Shown: positions 1-6,839 of the stretch, piece by piece | Numbering within the stretch: position 1 is the first letter of the stretch | How the letters are laid out: every line of letters begins with the position of its first letter | Assembly (NCBI GenBank): GCA_031268395.1 | Contig: JAIRXI010000145.1 | Coordinates: forward strand, 1 to 9,884 | DNA: 9,884 nucleotides | Direction: 5' to 3' | Source of the DNA: Tannerella sp. | GTDB lineage: Bacteria; Bacteroidota; Bacteroidia; Bacteroidales; Tannerellaceae | The notes under the pieces: generated by a model | What the model was told of the DNA's origin: nothing | The model's input: only the letters and a program-made list of their open reading frames with translations | Databases searched by the model: none | Position numbers and translations under genes: made by a program

Positions 1-1904
1 TCTGGGGCCATCAGCAGATCAGTTATTATCTGTTACTGATGATTCTGGTACTGGCCGCCGTTTACCTGGTGTACGCGATAAGGGAACATACGCTTCCGGA
101 TTATTTCAAGTCTTCGGCGCTGCTGATTGTCGTGGCCGCGCTGGCCATTGCGCCGGAAGCAGGGCGACTGATTTCCACGGCCGACTATACGAAAGATACC
201 ATGCGCGGCGGCGCCGTACTGCAAAACAATACGGAAGAGGAAAAAACGTCTTCCGGTCTGGACATTGACTATGCCTTTCAGTGGAGTTACGGAAAGGGAG
301 AAACGATGACCCTGCTCATCCCGAATTTCTACGGGGCAAGTTCGCATTACAATATCGGAACCGGTTCCGAATGTTACAGGCTGCTGCAGCCGACGGGTCA
401 GGCCGCCCAGTTCTGCAAACACGCTCCGGCATACTGGGGCGATCAGTCCTTTACCTCCGGGCCGGTATACGCGGGTGCGGTCGTTTGCTTCCTGTTCGTA
501 CTGGGACTGATGATTGTGAAAGGCCCGGAAAAATGGTGGCTGCTGGGCGCAACCCTTCTCTCCTTCATTCTGTCATGGGGAAGGCATTTCCCGCTGAACG
601 AATTCCTGTTCCATTACCTGCCGCTGTACAACAAATTCCGCACGCCCTCCATGGCACTGGTCATCGCCGAGGTCACAATGGCCGCCCTGGGAATCCTGGC
701 CGTGAAAACCTTCCTGGAACAGGCCGACAGGCGCAGACTGCTCAGACCCCTCTATATTGCGGCCGGAATCACCGGAGGACTGTGTCTGTTTTACGCATTG
801 CTGGGAGGCGGCGTGATGAGTTTTTCCGCTCCGTCGGATGCCCGTTACCGGGACTTTCCGGAACTGTTGGCCGCGCTGACGGTTGATAGACGAAACCTGC
901 TGATTTCCGACGCCTGGCGTTCCTTCCTTTTCATCGCCCTTGCCGCGGGCGCCCTGTGGTTTTACCTGAAAAAACCATACAAGGCTGTTTGCGCGGTGGG
1001 CGTGCTGGGCGTGCTGATTTTTATCGACCTCTGGACGGTCGACAAACGTTTCATTAACTATGACAGTTTTGTCCCGAAGAAAAAAACGCTGGAAATCCTC
1101 CCGACCGCGGTCGACCTGCAGATTCTGGAAGACAGGGACACGAATTACCGGGTATTCAATTTGACGGGAGATCCCTTTAACGAATCGCGGACCTCCTTTT
1201 TCCACAAGACCATCGGAGGATACAGCCCCGCCAAACTGCGCCGCTACCAGGATATTATTGAGCACCATCTGTCGCAGAACATCAATCCGAACGTGCTGAA
1301 CATGCTCAACACCCGCTACCTGATTGTTCAGGCGCAGCAGGGGCCACAGGTACAGGTCAATGACAGGGCGCTGGGAAACGCCTGGTTTGTGGACAGGTTG
1401 CAGTGGGTCAATTCGCCGGATGAAGAAATTGTGGCATTGACGGACTTCAATCCGGCGGAAACGGCCGTGATTGATGTGGTCTGGAAGGAAAAACTGGCCG
1501 GCTGGGAAACGCTGCAGCACGAAAGGGACAGCAGTGCCGTTATCCGCCTGACGGATTATGCCAATCCCGGAAACCTGTTTTATGAGAGCCGCAGTACGAT
1601 GCCCCGGCTGGCCGTCTTCTCGGAAGTATTCTACAAAACGTGGCATGCCTATATTGACGGCGTCGAGGCGCCCCTGATACGTGTAAACTATATCCTGCGC
1701 GGGCTGGCCGTACCGGCCGGGGAACATCGGATTGAATTCAGGTGTGTGGACGAAGTGTATCTCCGGGGAGCCGGCATCTCGCTGATCGCATCTGCCGTTG
1801 TGGGGCTTGTGATAGCGTGCTTGTTCGGATATATCCTGTGGATGGCGGTTCAGCAGCTCCGTTCGGAAACAAAACGGACGCTTCCAAAAAACGCCGGGCG
1901 ATAA
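1..1904 (+). CDS. YfhO family membrane protein, C-terminal part (5' end outside window)
   Basis: The reading frame is open from the first complete codon at position 3 (reading WGHQQISYYLL) to TAA at 1902-1904. An ATG at 39 lies inside a membrane segment and is not the true start, so the gene begins left of the window. About 633 residues are visible. Hydrophobic segments include visible residues about 8-30, 40-55, 155-175, 180-195, 240-265 and 300-350. A long hydrophilic domain follows (about 355-590), then a final membrane helix (about 595-620) and a short basic tail. The WGHQQISYY start, the TLLIPNFYGASS segment and the late soluble domain before the last helix match YfhO-family proteins of Bacteroidota. 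These are large polytopic membrane proteins related to GT-C-fold glycosyltransferases, with a presumed role in envelope glycan or lipid modification. The substrate cannot be inferred. A strong terminator follows 128 nt after the stop. Confidence 0.88.
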   Translation, partial: WGHQQISYYLLLMILVLAAVYLVYAIREHTLPDYFKSSALLIVVAALAIAPEAGRLISTADYTKDTMRGGAVLQNNTEEEKTSSGLDIDYAFQWSYGKGETMTLLIPNFYGASSHYNIGTGSECYRLLQPTGQAAQFCKHAPAYWGDQSFTSGPVYAGAVVCFLFVLGLMIVKGPEKWWLLGATLLSFILSWGRHFPLNEFLFHYLPLYNKFRTPSMALVIAEVTMAALGILAVKTFLEQADRRRLLRPLYIAAGITGGLCLFYALLGGGVMSFSAPSDARYRDFPELLAALTVDRRNLLISDAWRSFLFIALAAGALWFYLKKPYKAVCAVGVLGVLIFIDLWTVDKRFINYDSFVPKKKTLEILPTAVDLQILEDRDTNYRVFNLTGDPFNESRTSFFHKTIGGYSPAKLRRYQDIIEHHLSQNINPNVLNMLNTRYLIVQAQQGPQVQVNDRALGNAWFVDRLQWVNSPDEEIVALTDFNPAETAVIDVVWKEKLAGWETLQHERDSSAVIRLTDYANPGNLFYESRSTMPRLAVFSEVFYKTWHAYIDGVEAPLIRVNYILRGLAVPAGEHRIEFRCVDEVYLRGAGISLIASAVVGLVIACLFGYILWMAVQQLRSETKRTLPKNAGR

Positions 1905-2031
1905 ACCGGCAAACCGGCACGGGATGTGCAGAGATTTGTGAACGATGAACGGGGCATCGCTCATCTCATTGTCAAATTCACGGTTTTAGCCCGTGTACAG
2001 TATATGCCGGCAACCGTGCCGCGTGAAGCAT

Positions 2032-2070
2032 AACGGGGGTGTCCAAATTTTTCGGATACCCCCGTTTTTT
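2032..2070 (+). terminator. Intrinsic terminator after the YfhO-type gene
   Basis: AACGGGGGTGTCC (2032-2044) pairs with GGATACCCCCGTT (2054-2066). This gives a 13-bp stem with one G.U pair and a 9-nt loop, followed directly by TTTT. The stem plus T-run oriented to the plus strand is a classic factor-independent terminator. It closes the YfhO transcription unit. Confidence 0.85.
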
Positions 2071-2148
2071 GTGTAAGCATCCCCAAATGCACCGTCTTGA
2101 TTGAGTGAAAAAAATGGATATTGAGTAAGCATTCCGTGTAAGCATTCC
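2071..2148. repeat. Short 13-bp repeat, three copies (two in tandem)
   Basis: GAGTAAGCATTCC (2123-2135) is followed immediately by GTGTAAGCATTCC (2136-2148). A third copy, GTGTAAGCATCCC, sits at 2071-2083 directly after the terminator T-run. The copies differ at one or two positions. No gene or known site type is attached to them. They could be replication-slippage products or a protein-binding site. Confidence 0.6.
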
Positions 2149-2439
2149 GCGAACGCCGTATTTCCCCATATTGTTACAGTTCCGACCTTTGCATCCAAAA
2201 ACTTATGTGCTCACGGAATGAAAATCATATCCTTTTCGTCGTTATTCCCGGCACGGAATCGAACTCACGCTCAAAATGCCGTTTTCGCATATCGTCTTGT
2301 ACGAATTGATTCACACCCATTTCTTTGCGGGCTATCCTTAACATTTCATTGAAAGACAGTCGTATCCATTTTCCAGGAAACAGCGGGCAAGTATCCCCGA
2401 ACCGCAACCGGTTTCCGGTATCCTGCTACATTTACACTT

Positions 2440-2471
2440 TTTGCCGGTTGATTTTTTTCTCCCTATATTTG
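2440..2471 (+). promoter_or_regulatory. Bacteroidota-type promoter for the repeat leader / DUF6261-like / GH127 unit
   Basis: A TTTG -33 element (2440-2443) is separated by exactly 20 nt from a perfect TAnnTTTG -7 box, TATATTTG (2464-2471). This matches the consensus recognised by the primary sigma factor of Bacteroidota. Transcription should begin near 2476-2480. No other convincing promoter appears before the next solid gene at 3294. The tandem repeat array would therefore lie in the transcript, either as a roughly 800-nt leader or as part of a repeat-coding frame. Confidence 0.75.
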
Positions 2472-2483
2472 CCATCGGTTTAA

Positions 2484-3248
2484 ATGTCGGATCATTCTCT
2501 GGTAATGGATATTGGCAATAAACAGTGTTGTGTTATATCCGGGAATTGCGTTTCCGGATTCTTCCAGATACCGGAAGACATGGCAGGGTTATATCGGATA
2601 AAATGGGCTAAAAATATGAACCGCTCCGCAGAGAGCACAAAAAAGCAGGGCAAAAATGAAAAGTTTTTATGGAAAACAGGGTGGACAGTCGCAATCCGGC
2701 AGGATTCCATCCGTCGTCAATGTCGACGGTCGCAATCCGGCAGGATTCTTACTGTCGTCAATGTCGACGGTCGCAATCCGGCAGGATTCTTACTGTCGTC
2801 AATGTCGACGGTCACAATCCGGCGAGATTCCGTCTGTCGTCAATGTCGACGGTCACAATCCGGCAGGATTCTTACTGTCGTCAATGTCGACGGTCGCAAT
2901 CCGGCGAGATTCTTGCTGTCGTCAATGTCGACGGTCGCAATCCGGCGAGATTCCGACTGTCGTCAATGTCGACGGTCGCAATCCGTCAGGATTCTTGCTG
3001 TCGTCAATGTCGACGGTCGCAATCCGGCAAGATTCTTACTGTCGTCAATGTCGACGGTTGGAATCCGGAGAGATTCTCGCTGTCGTCAATGTCGACGGTC
3101 GCAATCCGGCGAGATTCCGTCTGTCGTCAATGTCGACGGTTGGAATCCGGAGAGATTCTCACTGTCGTCAATGTCGACAGTCGCAACCCGGCAGGATTCT
3201 ATCCGTCGTCAATGTCGACGGTGGAAAATCCGGAATAAAAACAGTTGA
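2484..3248 (+). CDS. Possible repeat-coding ORF across the tandem array (doubtful)
   Basis: An open frame of 254 codons starts at an ATG only about 5-8 nt after the predicted transcription start. It has no visible ribosome binding site, so a leaderless message would be needed. The first 70 residues or so are unique (MSDHSLVMDIGNK...) and match no family I recognise. The remainder is the translated 41-bp array. Because 41 is not divisible by three, the peptide passes through all three frames of the unit and repeats every 41 residues, with motifs such as MSTVAIRQDS, CRQCRRSQSG and VVNVDGRNPA. The array has no stop in any forward frame, so openness alone is weak evidence for coding. It overlaps the alternative ORF at 2656-3297, and at most one of them is likely to be used. 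Confidence 0.2.
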   Translation: MSDHSLVMDIGNKQCCVISGNCVSGFFQIPEDMAGLYRIKWAKNMNRSAESTKKQGKNEKFLWKTGWTVAIRQDSIRRQCRRSQSGRILTVVNVDGRNPAGFLLSSMSTVTIRRDSVCRQCRRSQSGRILTVVNVDGRNPARFLLSSMSTVAIRRDSDCRQCRRSQSVRILAVVNVDGRNPARFLLSSMSTVGIRRDSRCRQCRRSQSGEIPSVVNVDGWNPERFSLSSMSTVATRQDSIRRQCRRWKIRNKNS

Positions 3249-3297
3249 GACAGACAAATCATACAGTATTAATCAGGGAAAGACAGATAATTTATGA
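2656..3297 (+). CDS. Alternative repeat-coding ORF, 4-nt overlap with the DUF6261-like gene (doubtful)
   Basis: This 213-codon frame starts at ATG 2656, preceded by a weak GCAGGG purine stretch. It crosses the whole tandem array and ends in TGA at 3295-3297, overlapping the ATG of the next gene as ATGA. That arrangement is typical of translational coupling and is its best support. After the array it encodes a short unique tail (VETDKSYSINQGKTDNL). The translated repeat is basic and rich in serine, arginine and glutamine, with no signal peptide or membrane segment. Against coding, the array is stop-free in every forward frame, so one frame reaching the next start may be coincidence. No protein family is recognised. 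Confidence 0.25.
   Translation: MKSFYGKQGGQSQSGRIPSVVNVDGRNPAGFLLSSMSTVAIRQDSYCRQCRRSQSGEIPSVVNVDGHNPAGFLLSSMSTVAIRRDSCCRQCRRSQSGEIPTVVNVDGRNPSGFLLSSMSTVAIRQDSYCRQCRRLESGEILAVVNVDGRNPARFRLSSMSTVGIRRDSHCRQCRQSQPGRILSVVNVDGGKSGIKTVETDKSYSINQGKTDNL
2689..3221 (+). repeat. Tandem array of 13 x 41-bp direct repeats
   Basis: Thirteen consecutive units of exactly 41 bp start at 2689, 2730, 2771, 2812, 2853, 2894, 2935, 2976, 3017, 3058, 3099, 3140 and 3181, with no gap or length change. A 17-nt segment, GTCGTCAATGTCGACGG, ends every unit and is invariant except in unit 12, which ends GACAG. The middle (AATCCGGCAGGATTC or AATCCGGCGAGATTC) varies slightly. A 5-nt stretch after GATTC is the variable part (TTACT, CGTCT, TTGCT, CGACT, TCGCT, TCACT, CATCC, TATCC). 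Units 2 and 3 are identical. There are no unique spacers, so this is not a CRISPR array. Each unit carries a GTCGAC palindrome and two short inverted repeats. It lies between a strong promoter and the DUF6261-like gene. Confidence 0.97.
3222..3293 (+). other. Decayed 14th repeat and short leader before the DUF6261-like gene
   Basis: Directly after unit 13, TGGAAAATCCGGAATAAA resembles the start of units 10 and 12 (TTGGAATCCGGAGAGATT), then similarity is lost. This is probably a degenerate partial unit. The rest is A-rich leader. A CAGGGAAAG stretch at about 3276-3284 is the only purine-rich candidate ribosome site. No TAnnTTTG box is seen here, so the downstream gene probably relies on the promoter at 2440-2471. 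Confidence 0.5.
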
Positions 3298-4280
3298 GTA
3301 TCGTTTTAATTAAACCGAATTTAAGCAGGTACAGCGTTTCCGGACATCTGGAATATCACAAGGTCACATACCTGCTATGTAACAAATATGCCTCCGTCAT
3401 TCAGGCGCCGGACTTACTCGCAGCCTATCAGAAAAAGGTGGCGCGGGAAGAATCCGTATATGCATGGGTCAGGAGCAGCGAATACACGAAAAGGAAGGCG
3501 GAGGCCGACCGCGAACGCGGCGATTTGTACAGCGCCATTGTCGGCCTTGTGCATGTCAATCTGAAAAACCTCGACCTCGCGATTCGCAACGACGCCCGTC
3601 ATGTCGACAACCTGATGACGAGTTACAGCGACTTGCCACATGCAGGTTACGACTCCAGAACGGCAGGTATCGAAAGCCTTGTCGCCCGCCTGCGCTCGGA
3701 CGACTATTTCGCTGCCTCGACCGCACTCGGACTTGTCCCGTGGATGGACGGGCTGGAAATGCGGAACAACCTGTTCAAAAGCTATGCCGAAAACACGGCT
3801 CAGGAACAGATGGACAAGCCGGACTTCACGGCGCGGACGGCTCGGGGCGAAAGCGACCGCGCCCTGCGGCAAATCACCAGCCGCGTCACGGCGCTGATCA
3901 ACCTCGGCGAGCCGGATGCATACACCGCCTTTGCCGGAGAGTTCAACACGCTCGCGAACCACTACAATACGCTCACTCACGAGCATTACGGGCGCCTGCA
4001 TGCCCGCATCGACCTCTCGACCGTGCCGTCGCGGATAGCCTCCGTCGACCCGCAGGCCTTCACCGGCAAGCATGTCTGCATCATCCCCGAAATCAGCCTT
4101 GTGCTGACGGACCGGAACGGAGGCGGAACGAAAACCGTCGAACTGGTCTTCACGGAAGACTTCACCGTGTCCTACAAAAACAACATCGGCCCCGGCACCG
4201 CGACCCTTGTCATCCGGGGCATCGGTAACTACTCGGGCAAACTGACCACCACCTTCAATATCAACAAAAAAAATGCATGA
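3294..4280 (+). CDS. DUF6261-like protein with C-terminal Ig-like repeat
   Basis: The 328-residue product has no signal peptide or membrane segment. Residues about 5-240 are mostly helical and charged (AYQKKVAREESVYAWVRSSE, ALRQITSRVTALINLGE). In layout they resemble the DUF6261 proteins common in Bacteroidota, whose function is unknown. Residues about 250-323 form a separate module containing AFTGKHVCIIPEISL, FTVSYKNN, GTATLVIRGIGNYSG and a terminal TFNI. This is the signature of the small bacterial Ig-like repeat usually found in secreted or surface proteins. Having it on an apparently cytoplasmic protein is odd. The ATG at 3294 overlaps the stop of a repeat-coding frame (ATGA). The GH127 gene starts 3 nt after the stop, so the two are probably co-transcribed. 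DUF6261 assignment is from recall of the family pattern; the Ig-like module is clearer. Confidence 0.8.
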   Translation: MSIVLIKPNLSRYSVSGHLEYHKVTYLLCNKYASVIQAPDLLAAYQKKVAREESVYAWVRSSEYTKRKAEADRERGDLYSAIVGLVHVNLKNLDLAIRNDARHVDNLMTSYSDLPHAGYDSRTAGIESLVARLRSDDYFAASTALGLVPWMDGLEMRNNLFKSYAENTAQEQMDKPDFTARTARGESDRALRQITSRVTALINLGEPDAYTAFAGEFNTLANHYNTLTHEHYGRLHARIDLSTVPSRIASVDPQAFTGKHVCIIPEISLVLTDRNGGGTKTVELVFTEDFTVSYKNNIGPGTATLVIRGIGNYSGKLTTTFNINKKNA

Positions 4281-4283
4281 CTT

Positions 4284-6800
4284 GTGAGAGCAAACAAACT
4301 GAAAAGAATCTGTTCCGGACGGAAGAAATGGCTTTCGGCGCTGGCCGGATGCGCAGGTGCAGCGGTGCTCGTCTGCTGTTCGACAAATGGCGAGCCGGAG
4401 ATTGCGCCTCTCCCTGCGGACCGCGTCCGGATGCACGACCGGTTCTGGCTGCCGCGCCTGCAGCGGCTGGACAGCGTCACCATCCCCCATCTGCTGCGCC
4501 GGACCGATGCGGTTGTCAACAACCTGCGTCTTACGGGCGACTTCCTGGCCGGACAGCCGGACAGCCTGCCGGTTTATTTCCCAAATCAGGCTCCGTTTGA
4601 AACCTCCGACCTGTACAAGACCCTGGAAACCGTCGCCTGTGCATTGCAGAGGCGTCCCGATCCCGTGCTGGAGGCGCGCATGGATTCCATCATTGAGATT
4701 GTGGCCGCTTCGCAGGAACCGGACGGATACATGTATCCGTTTCATACCTGCCATATTCCGGATTCGGCAAGCATGGGACAGCACCCGTACGGTCGCCTCT
4801 CCAGCAGCCATGAACTCTACAATGCCGGCCATCTCTATGAAGCGGCCGTTGCCTGCGCCCGGGCTGCCGGCAGGGAAAAACTGCTTCAGGTAGCCGAAAA
4901 ACATGCGCGCCACGTGCAGCGCGTCTTTTTCGAGGGCGACGCCGGATACAATGGAGGCAAACCGCTCGGTCATATCACCGGGCATCCGGAAATTGAACTG
5001 GCCCTGTGCAGGCTGTATCAGTATACCGGCAATGCACTTTACCTGGAAACGGCGCAGCGTCTGCTGGCCATCCGCGGCGTCCATGCGGATACGGCCAGTA
5101 CGGAATCTTACCGGACGCAGGAACACATCCCGCTCGCCAGGCAGCGCGAACCGGCAGGACATGCCGTCTGCGCCACCTATATTTATACGGGCATGACCAA
5201 AGCGGACGCCCTCCGCGGCACGCACGATTACCGCCGGTCGCTGGACTGCATCTGGGAAAACCTCCTGGCCACGCGCATGACCGTCACCGGCGGCCTCGGT
5301 TCCGTGCAGCGTATCGAAGGCTTTGGCGATCCATACGAGCTGCCCGACAAAGACACGTATAACGAGACCTGCGCGTCGGTGGGCAACGTGTTCTGGCAGC
5401 ATGAAATGTTTCTTGCGCGGCGCGACGCCCGGTATCTGGACGCACTGGAATGTTCGCTTTTCAACGGCGCACTGTCGGGTATCAGCCTGTCGGGCGACAG
5501 ATTTTTTTACATCAATCCGCTGGAGGCAGACGGCGTCGAGCCGTTTTCTCTGGGGAACTGGGGGCGTGTGCCGTGGTTCGGCTGTGCCTGCTGTCCGCCG
5601 AATATTTCGCGCATGATCGCCCGAGTCCCCGAATTTATGTATGCCCGTACAGACCGCGACATCTACTGCACGCTGTACGGAAGCAGTACCGCGACCGTAC
5701 CGCTGGCCGCAGGCGCCGTCCGCCTCGAACAGACGTCGGACTATCCCTTTTCGGGAACGGTCCGGATCGTACTCAACCCCGAAAAGCCGGCGCGCTTTAC
5801 CCTCCGGCTGCGCATCCCGACATGGGCGGGAGACAGGGAGTTCCTGCCCGGCGGCCTTTATACCTACACTGAAAAGACGGGGAAAACGTGGCAGGTGAAC
5901 GTAAACGGGGCGCCTTGCCCGTGTCCTGTCGAAAAAGGGTTTGCCGTAATGGATCGGACATGGCAGCCGGACGACAGCGTCACGCTGACACTTCCCTGGC
6001 AGCCGCGTTACGTGCAGGCGCGTCCGGAGGTGAAAGCCGACTCGTGCCGCCTGGCCGTTGTCTGCGGACCGCTGGTCTACTGCGCCGAAGAGCCTGACAA
6101 CGGACTGGTGCAGGAGTATTACCTGCCGGAACAGACGCCGTTGCAGCCCGAACGCATGGCGGCGGATGGCGTGTTAAAAGACATCGTGACGGTTACACTG
6201 ACGGCAAACAAATTAAAGATGACGGAAAAGGTTCCCCTGAAACTGCTCCCGTATTATGCCTGGGACAACCGCGGCGACGGCTCCATGACGGTATGGCTTC
6301 CGCAGACGGCCGCGATCGCCGAGGAATCGCTTCCGCTGACAGTCAAAAACAGTGTCTGGCTGAAAGACATGCGACTCTCTTCCAACGATAATCCGGTTTC
6401 CCGCCGGGCGCTTTTTGACGGGCATACCCCGCAGCGTTCCCGCCATGCCAATTATCCGCGCTGGAACAGTCAGAAACGGGAAGGAATACCCCAGCAGATC
6501 GAGTTGCTGTTCAACGGGGCGCAGACGGTGGAGCGCTTTTCCGTTTACTGGATTAGCGACGCCCGTACGACCACCTTGCTGCCCGCTTCGTGGCAACTGG
6601 AATACCTGACCGGCGACGGATGGAAACCGTTCCCCGTTTATATGACCGACAGCTACGGACTTGAGGAGGACAGATATAATGTGGTGCGTCCTTCTACCGC
6701 ACTGTCCTGTTTGGGTCTGCGGATGAAACTCACGCCGCAGGCAGGAAAAAGCGTAGGGATTGCAGAAATAAAGGTCGGAATTGAAGATGCTGAAAAATAA
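4284..6800 (+). CDS. GH127 family glycoside hydrolase (beta-L-arabinofuranosidase type), lipoprotein
   Basis: The 838-residue product belongs to the GH127 / DUF1680 family, typified by HypBA1, which releases beta-L-arabinofuranose from plant glycans using a zinc-bound cysteine nucleophile. Key residues are visible. NETC (E361, C363) and CACC (C436, C437) correspond to the Glu-Cys-Cys-Cys zinc site. C436 would be the nucleophile, and E345, 16 residues before E361 as in HypBA1, the acid/base. The (alpha/alpha)6 barrel spans about 45-460, followed by beta domains. Residues about 690-838 (FDGHTP, VYWISDA, PASWQLEY) form a discoidin-like C-terminal jelly roll common in Bacteroidota members. The N-terminus (basic, then LAGCAGAAVLVCCST) looks like a lipoprotein signal with C31 or C32 as anchor. 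An in-frame TGA at 4278 forces a start at or after GTG 4284, and no nearby in-frame ATG exists. True substrate specificity is not provable here. Confidence 0.93.
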   Translation: MRANKLKRICSGRKKWLSALAGCAGAAVLVCCSTNGEPEIAPLPADRVRMHDRFWLPRLQRLDSVTIPHLLRRTDAVVNNLRLTGDFLAGQPDSLPVYFPNQAPFETSDLYKTLETVACALQRRPDPVLEARMDSIIEIVAASQEPDGYMYPFHTCHIPDSASMGQHPYGRLSSSHELYNAGHLYEAAVACARAAGREKLLQVAEKHARHVQRVFFEGDAGYNGGKPLGHITGHPEIELALCRLYQYTGNALYLETAQRLLAIRGVHADTASTESYRTQEHIPLARQREPAGHAVCATYIYTGMTKADALRGTHDYRRSLDCIWENLLATRMTVTGGLGSVQRIEGFGDPYELPDKDTYNETCASVGNVFWQHEMFLARRDARYLDALECSLFNGALSGISLSGDRFFYINPLEADGVEPFSLGNWGRVPWFGCACCPPNISRMIARVPEFMYARTDRDIYCTLYGSSTATVPLAAGAVRLEQTSDYPFSGTVRIVLNPEKPARFTLRLRIPTWAGDREFLPGGLYTYTEKTGKTWQVNVNGAPCPCPVEKGFAVMDRTWQPDDSVTLTLPWQPRYVQARPEVKADSCRLAVVCGPLVYCAEEPDNGLVQEYYLPEQTPLQPERMAADGVLKDIVTVTLTANKLKMTEKVPLKLLPYYAWDNRGDGSMTVWLPQTAAIAEESLPLTVKNSVWLKDMRLSSNDNPVSRRALFDGHTPQRSRHANYPRWNSQKREGIPQQIELLFNGAQTVERFSVYWISDARTTTLLPASWQLEYLTGDGWKPFPVYMTDSYGLEEDRYNVVRPSTALSCLGLRMKLTPQAGKSVGIAEIKVGIEDAEK

Positions 6801-6801
6801 A

Positions 6802-6838
6802 GGGGACGATCCTGTGCATCTGCACATGGGTCATCCCC
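6802..6838 (-). terminator. Second terminator hairpin for the minus-strand oxidoreductase gene
   Basis: GGGGACGATCCTGTGC and GCACATGGGTCATCCCC form a long imperfect stem (one mismatch, one G.U, one bulged base). Read on the minus strand, the hairpin is followed by TTTATTTTT (complement of 6793-6801). This fits an intrinsic terminator for leftward transcription. On the plus strand the hairpin starts just after the GH127 stop but is followed by GAAAAAAACC, so it lacks a T-run for rightward transcripts. Confidence 0.6.
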
Positions 6839-6839
6839 G

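Larger units (their letters stand above)
1905..2439. other. Gene-poor intergenic region between the YfhO-type gene and the leader promoter
   Basis: About 535 nt that I cannot assign to a gene. It contains the terminator at 2032-2070, a small hairpin (CACGG 1979-1983 / CCGTG 1991-1995) and three copies of a 13-bp sequence around GTAAGCATTCC. A minus-strand open frame of 60 codons (2225-2407) shows no recognisable family, and nothing next to it supports expression. It may be a decayed gene end. Base composition is visibly richer in A and T than the flanking genes. Confidence 0.6.

Noticed and set aside
573..1964. Long minus-strand open frame opposite the YfhO-type gene (463 codons)
   Set aside because: Its peptide has no recognisable family, while the plus-strand frame is a clear membrane protein. 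It is a shadow of G/C-rich codon use.
2240..2285. tRNA-like T-arm sequence (reverse complement reads GAGTTCGATTCCGTG)
   Set aside because: The flanking bases do not form a 5-bp T stem, and no acceptor, D or anticodon arms could be found nearby.
2225..2407. 60-codon minus-strand ORF as a gene or transposase remnant
   Set aside because: No family or motif is recognisable, and no promoter or partner gene is evident. Kept only as part of the intergenic description.
2689..3221. CRISPR array
   Set aside because: Units are contiguous 41-bp copies with only about 5 variable bases each. There are no unique 25-40-nt spacers and no cas genes.
3414..5402. Very long minus-strand open frame (662 codons) across the DUF6261-like and GH127 genes
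   Set aside because: It spans two unrelated plus-strand genes whose frames carry recognisable motifs. The antisense peptide is rich in R, G and H and matches nothing.
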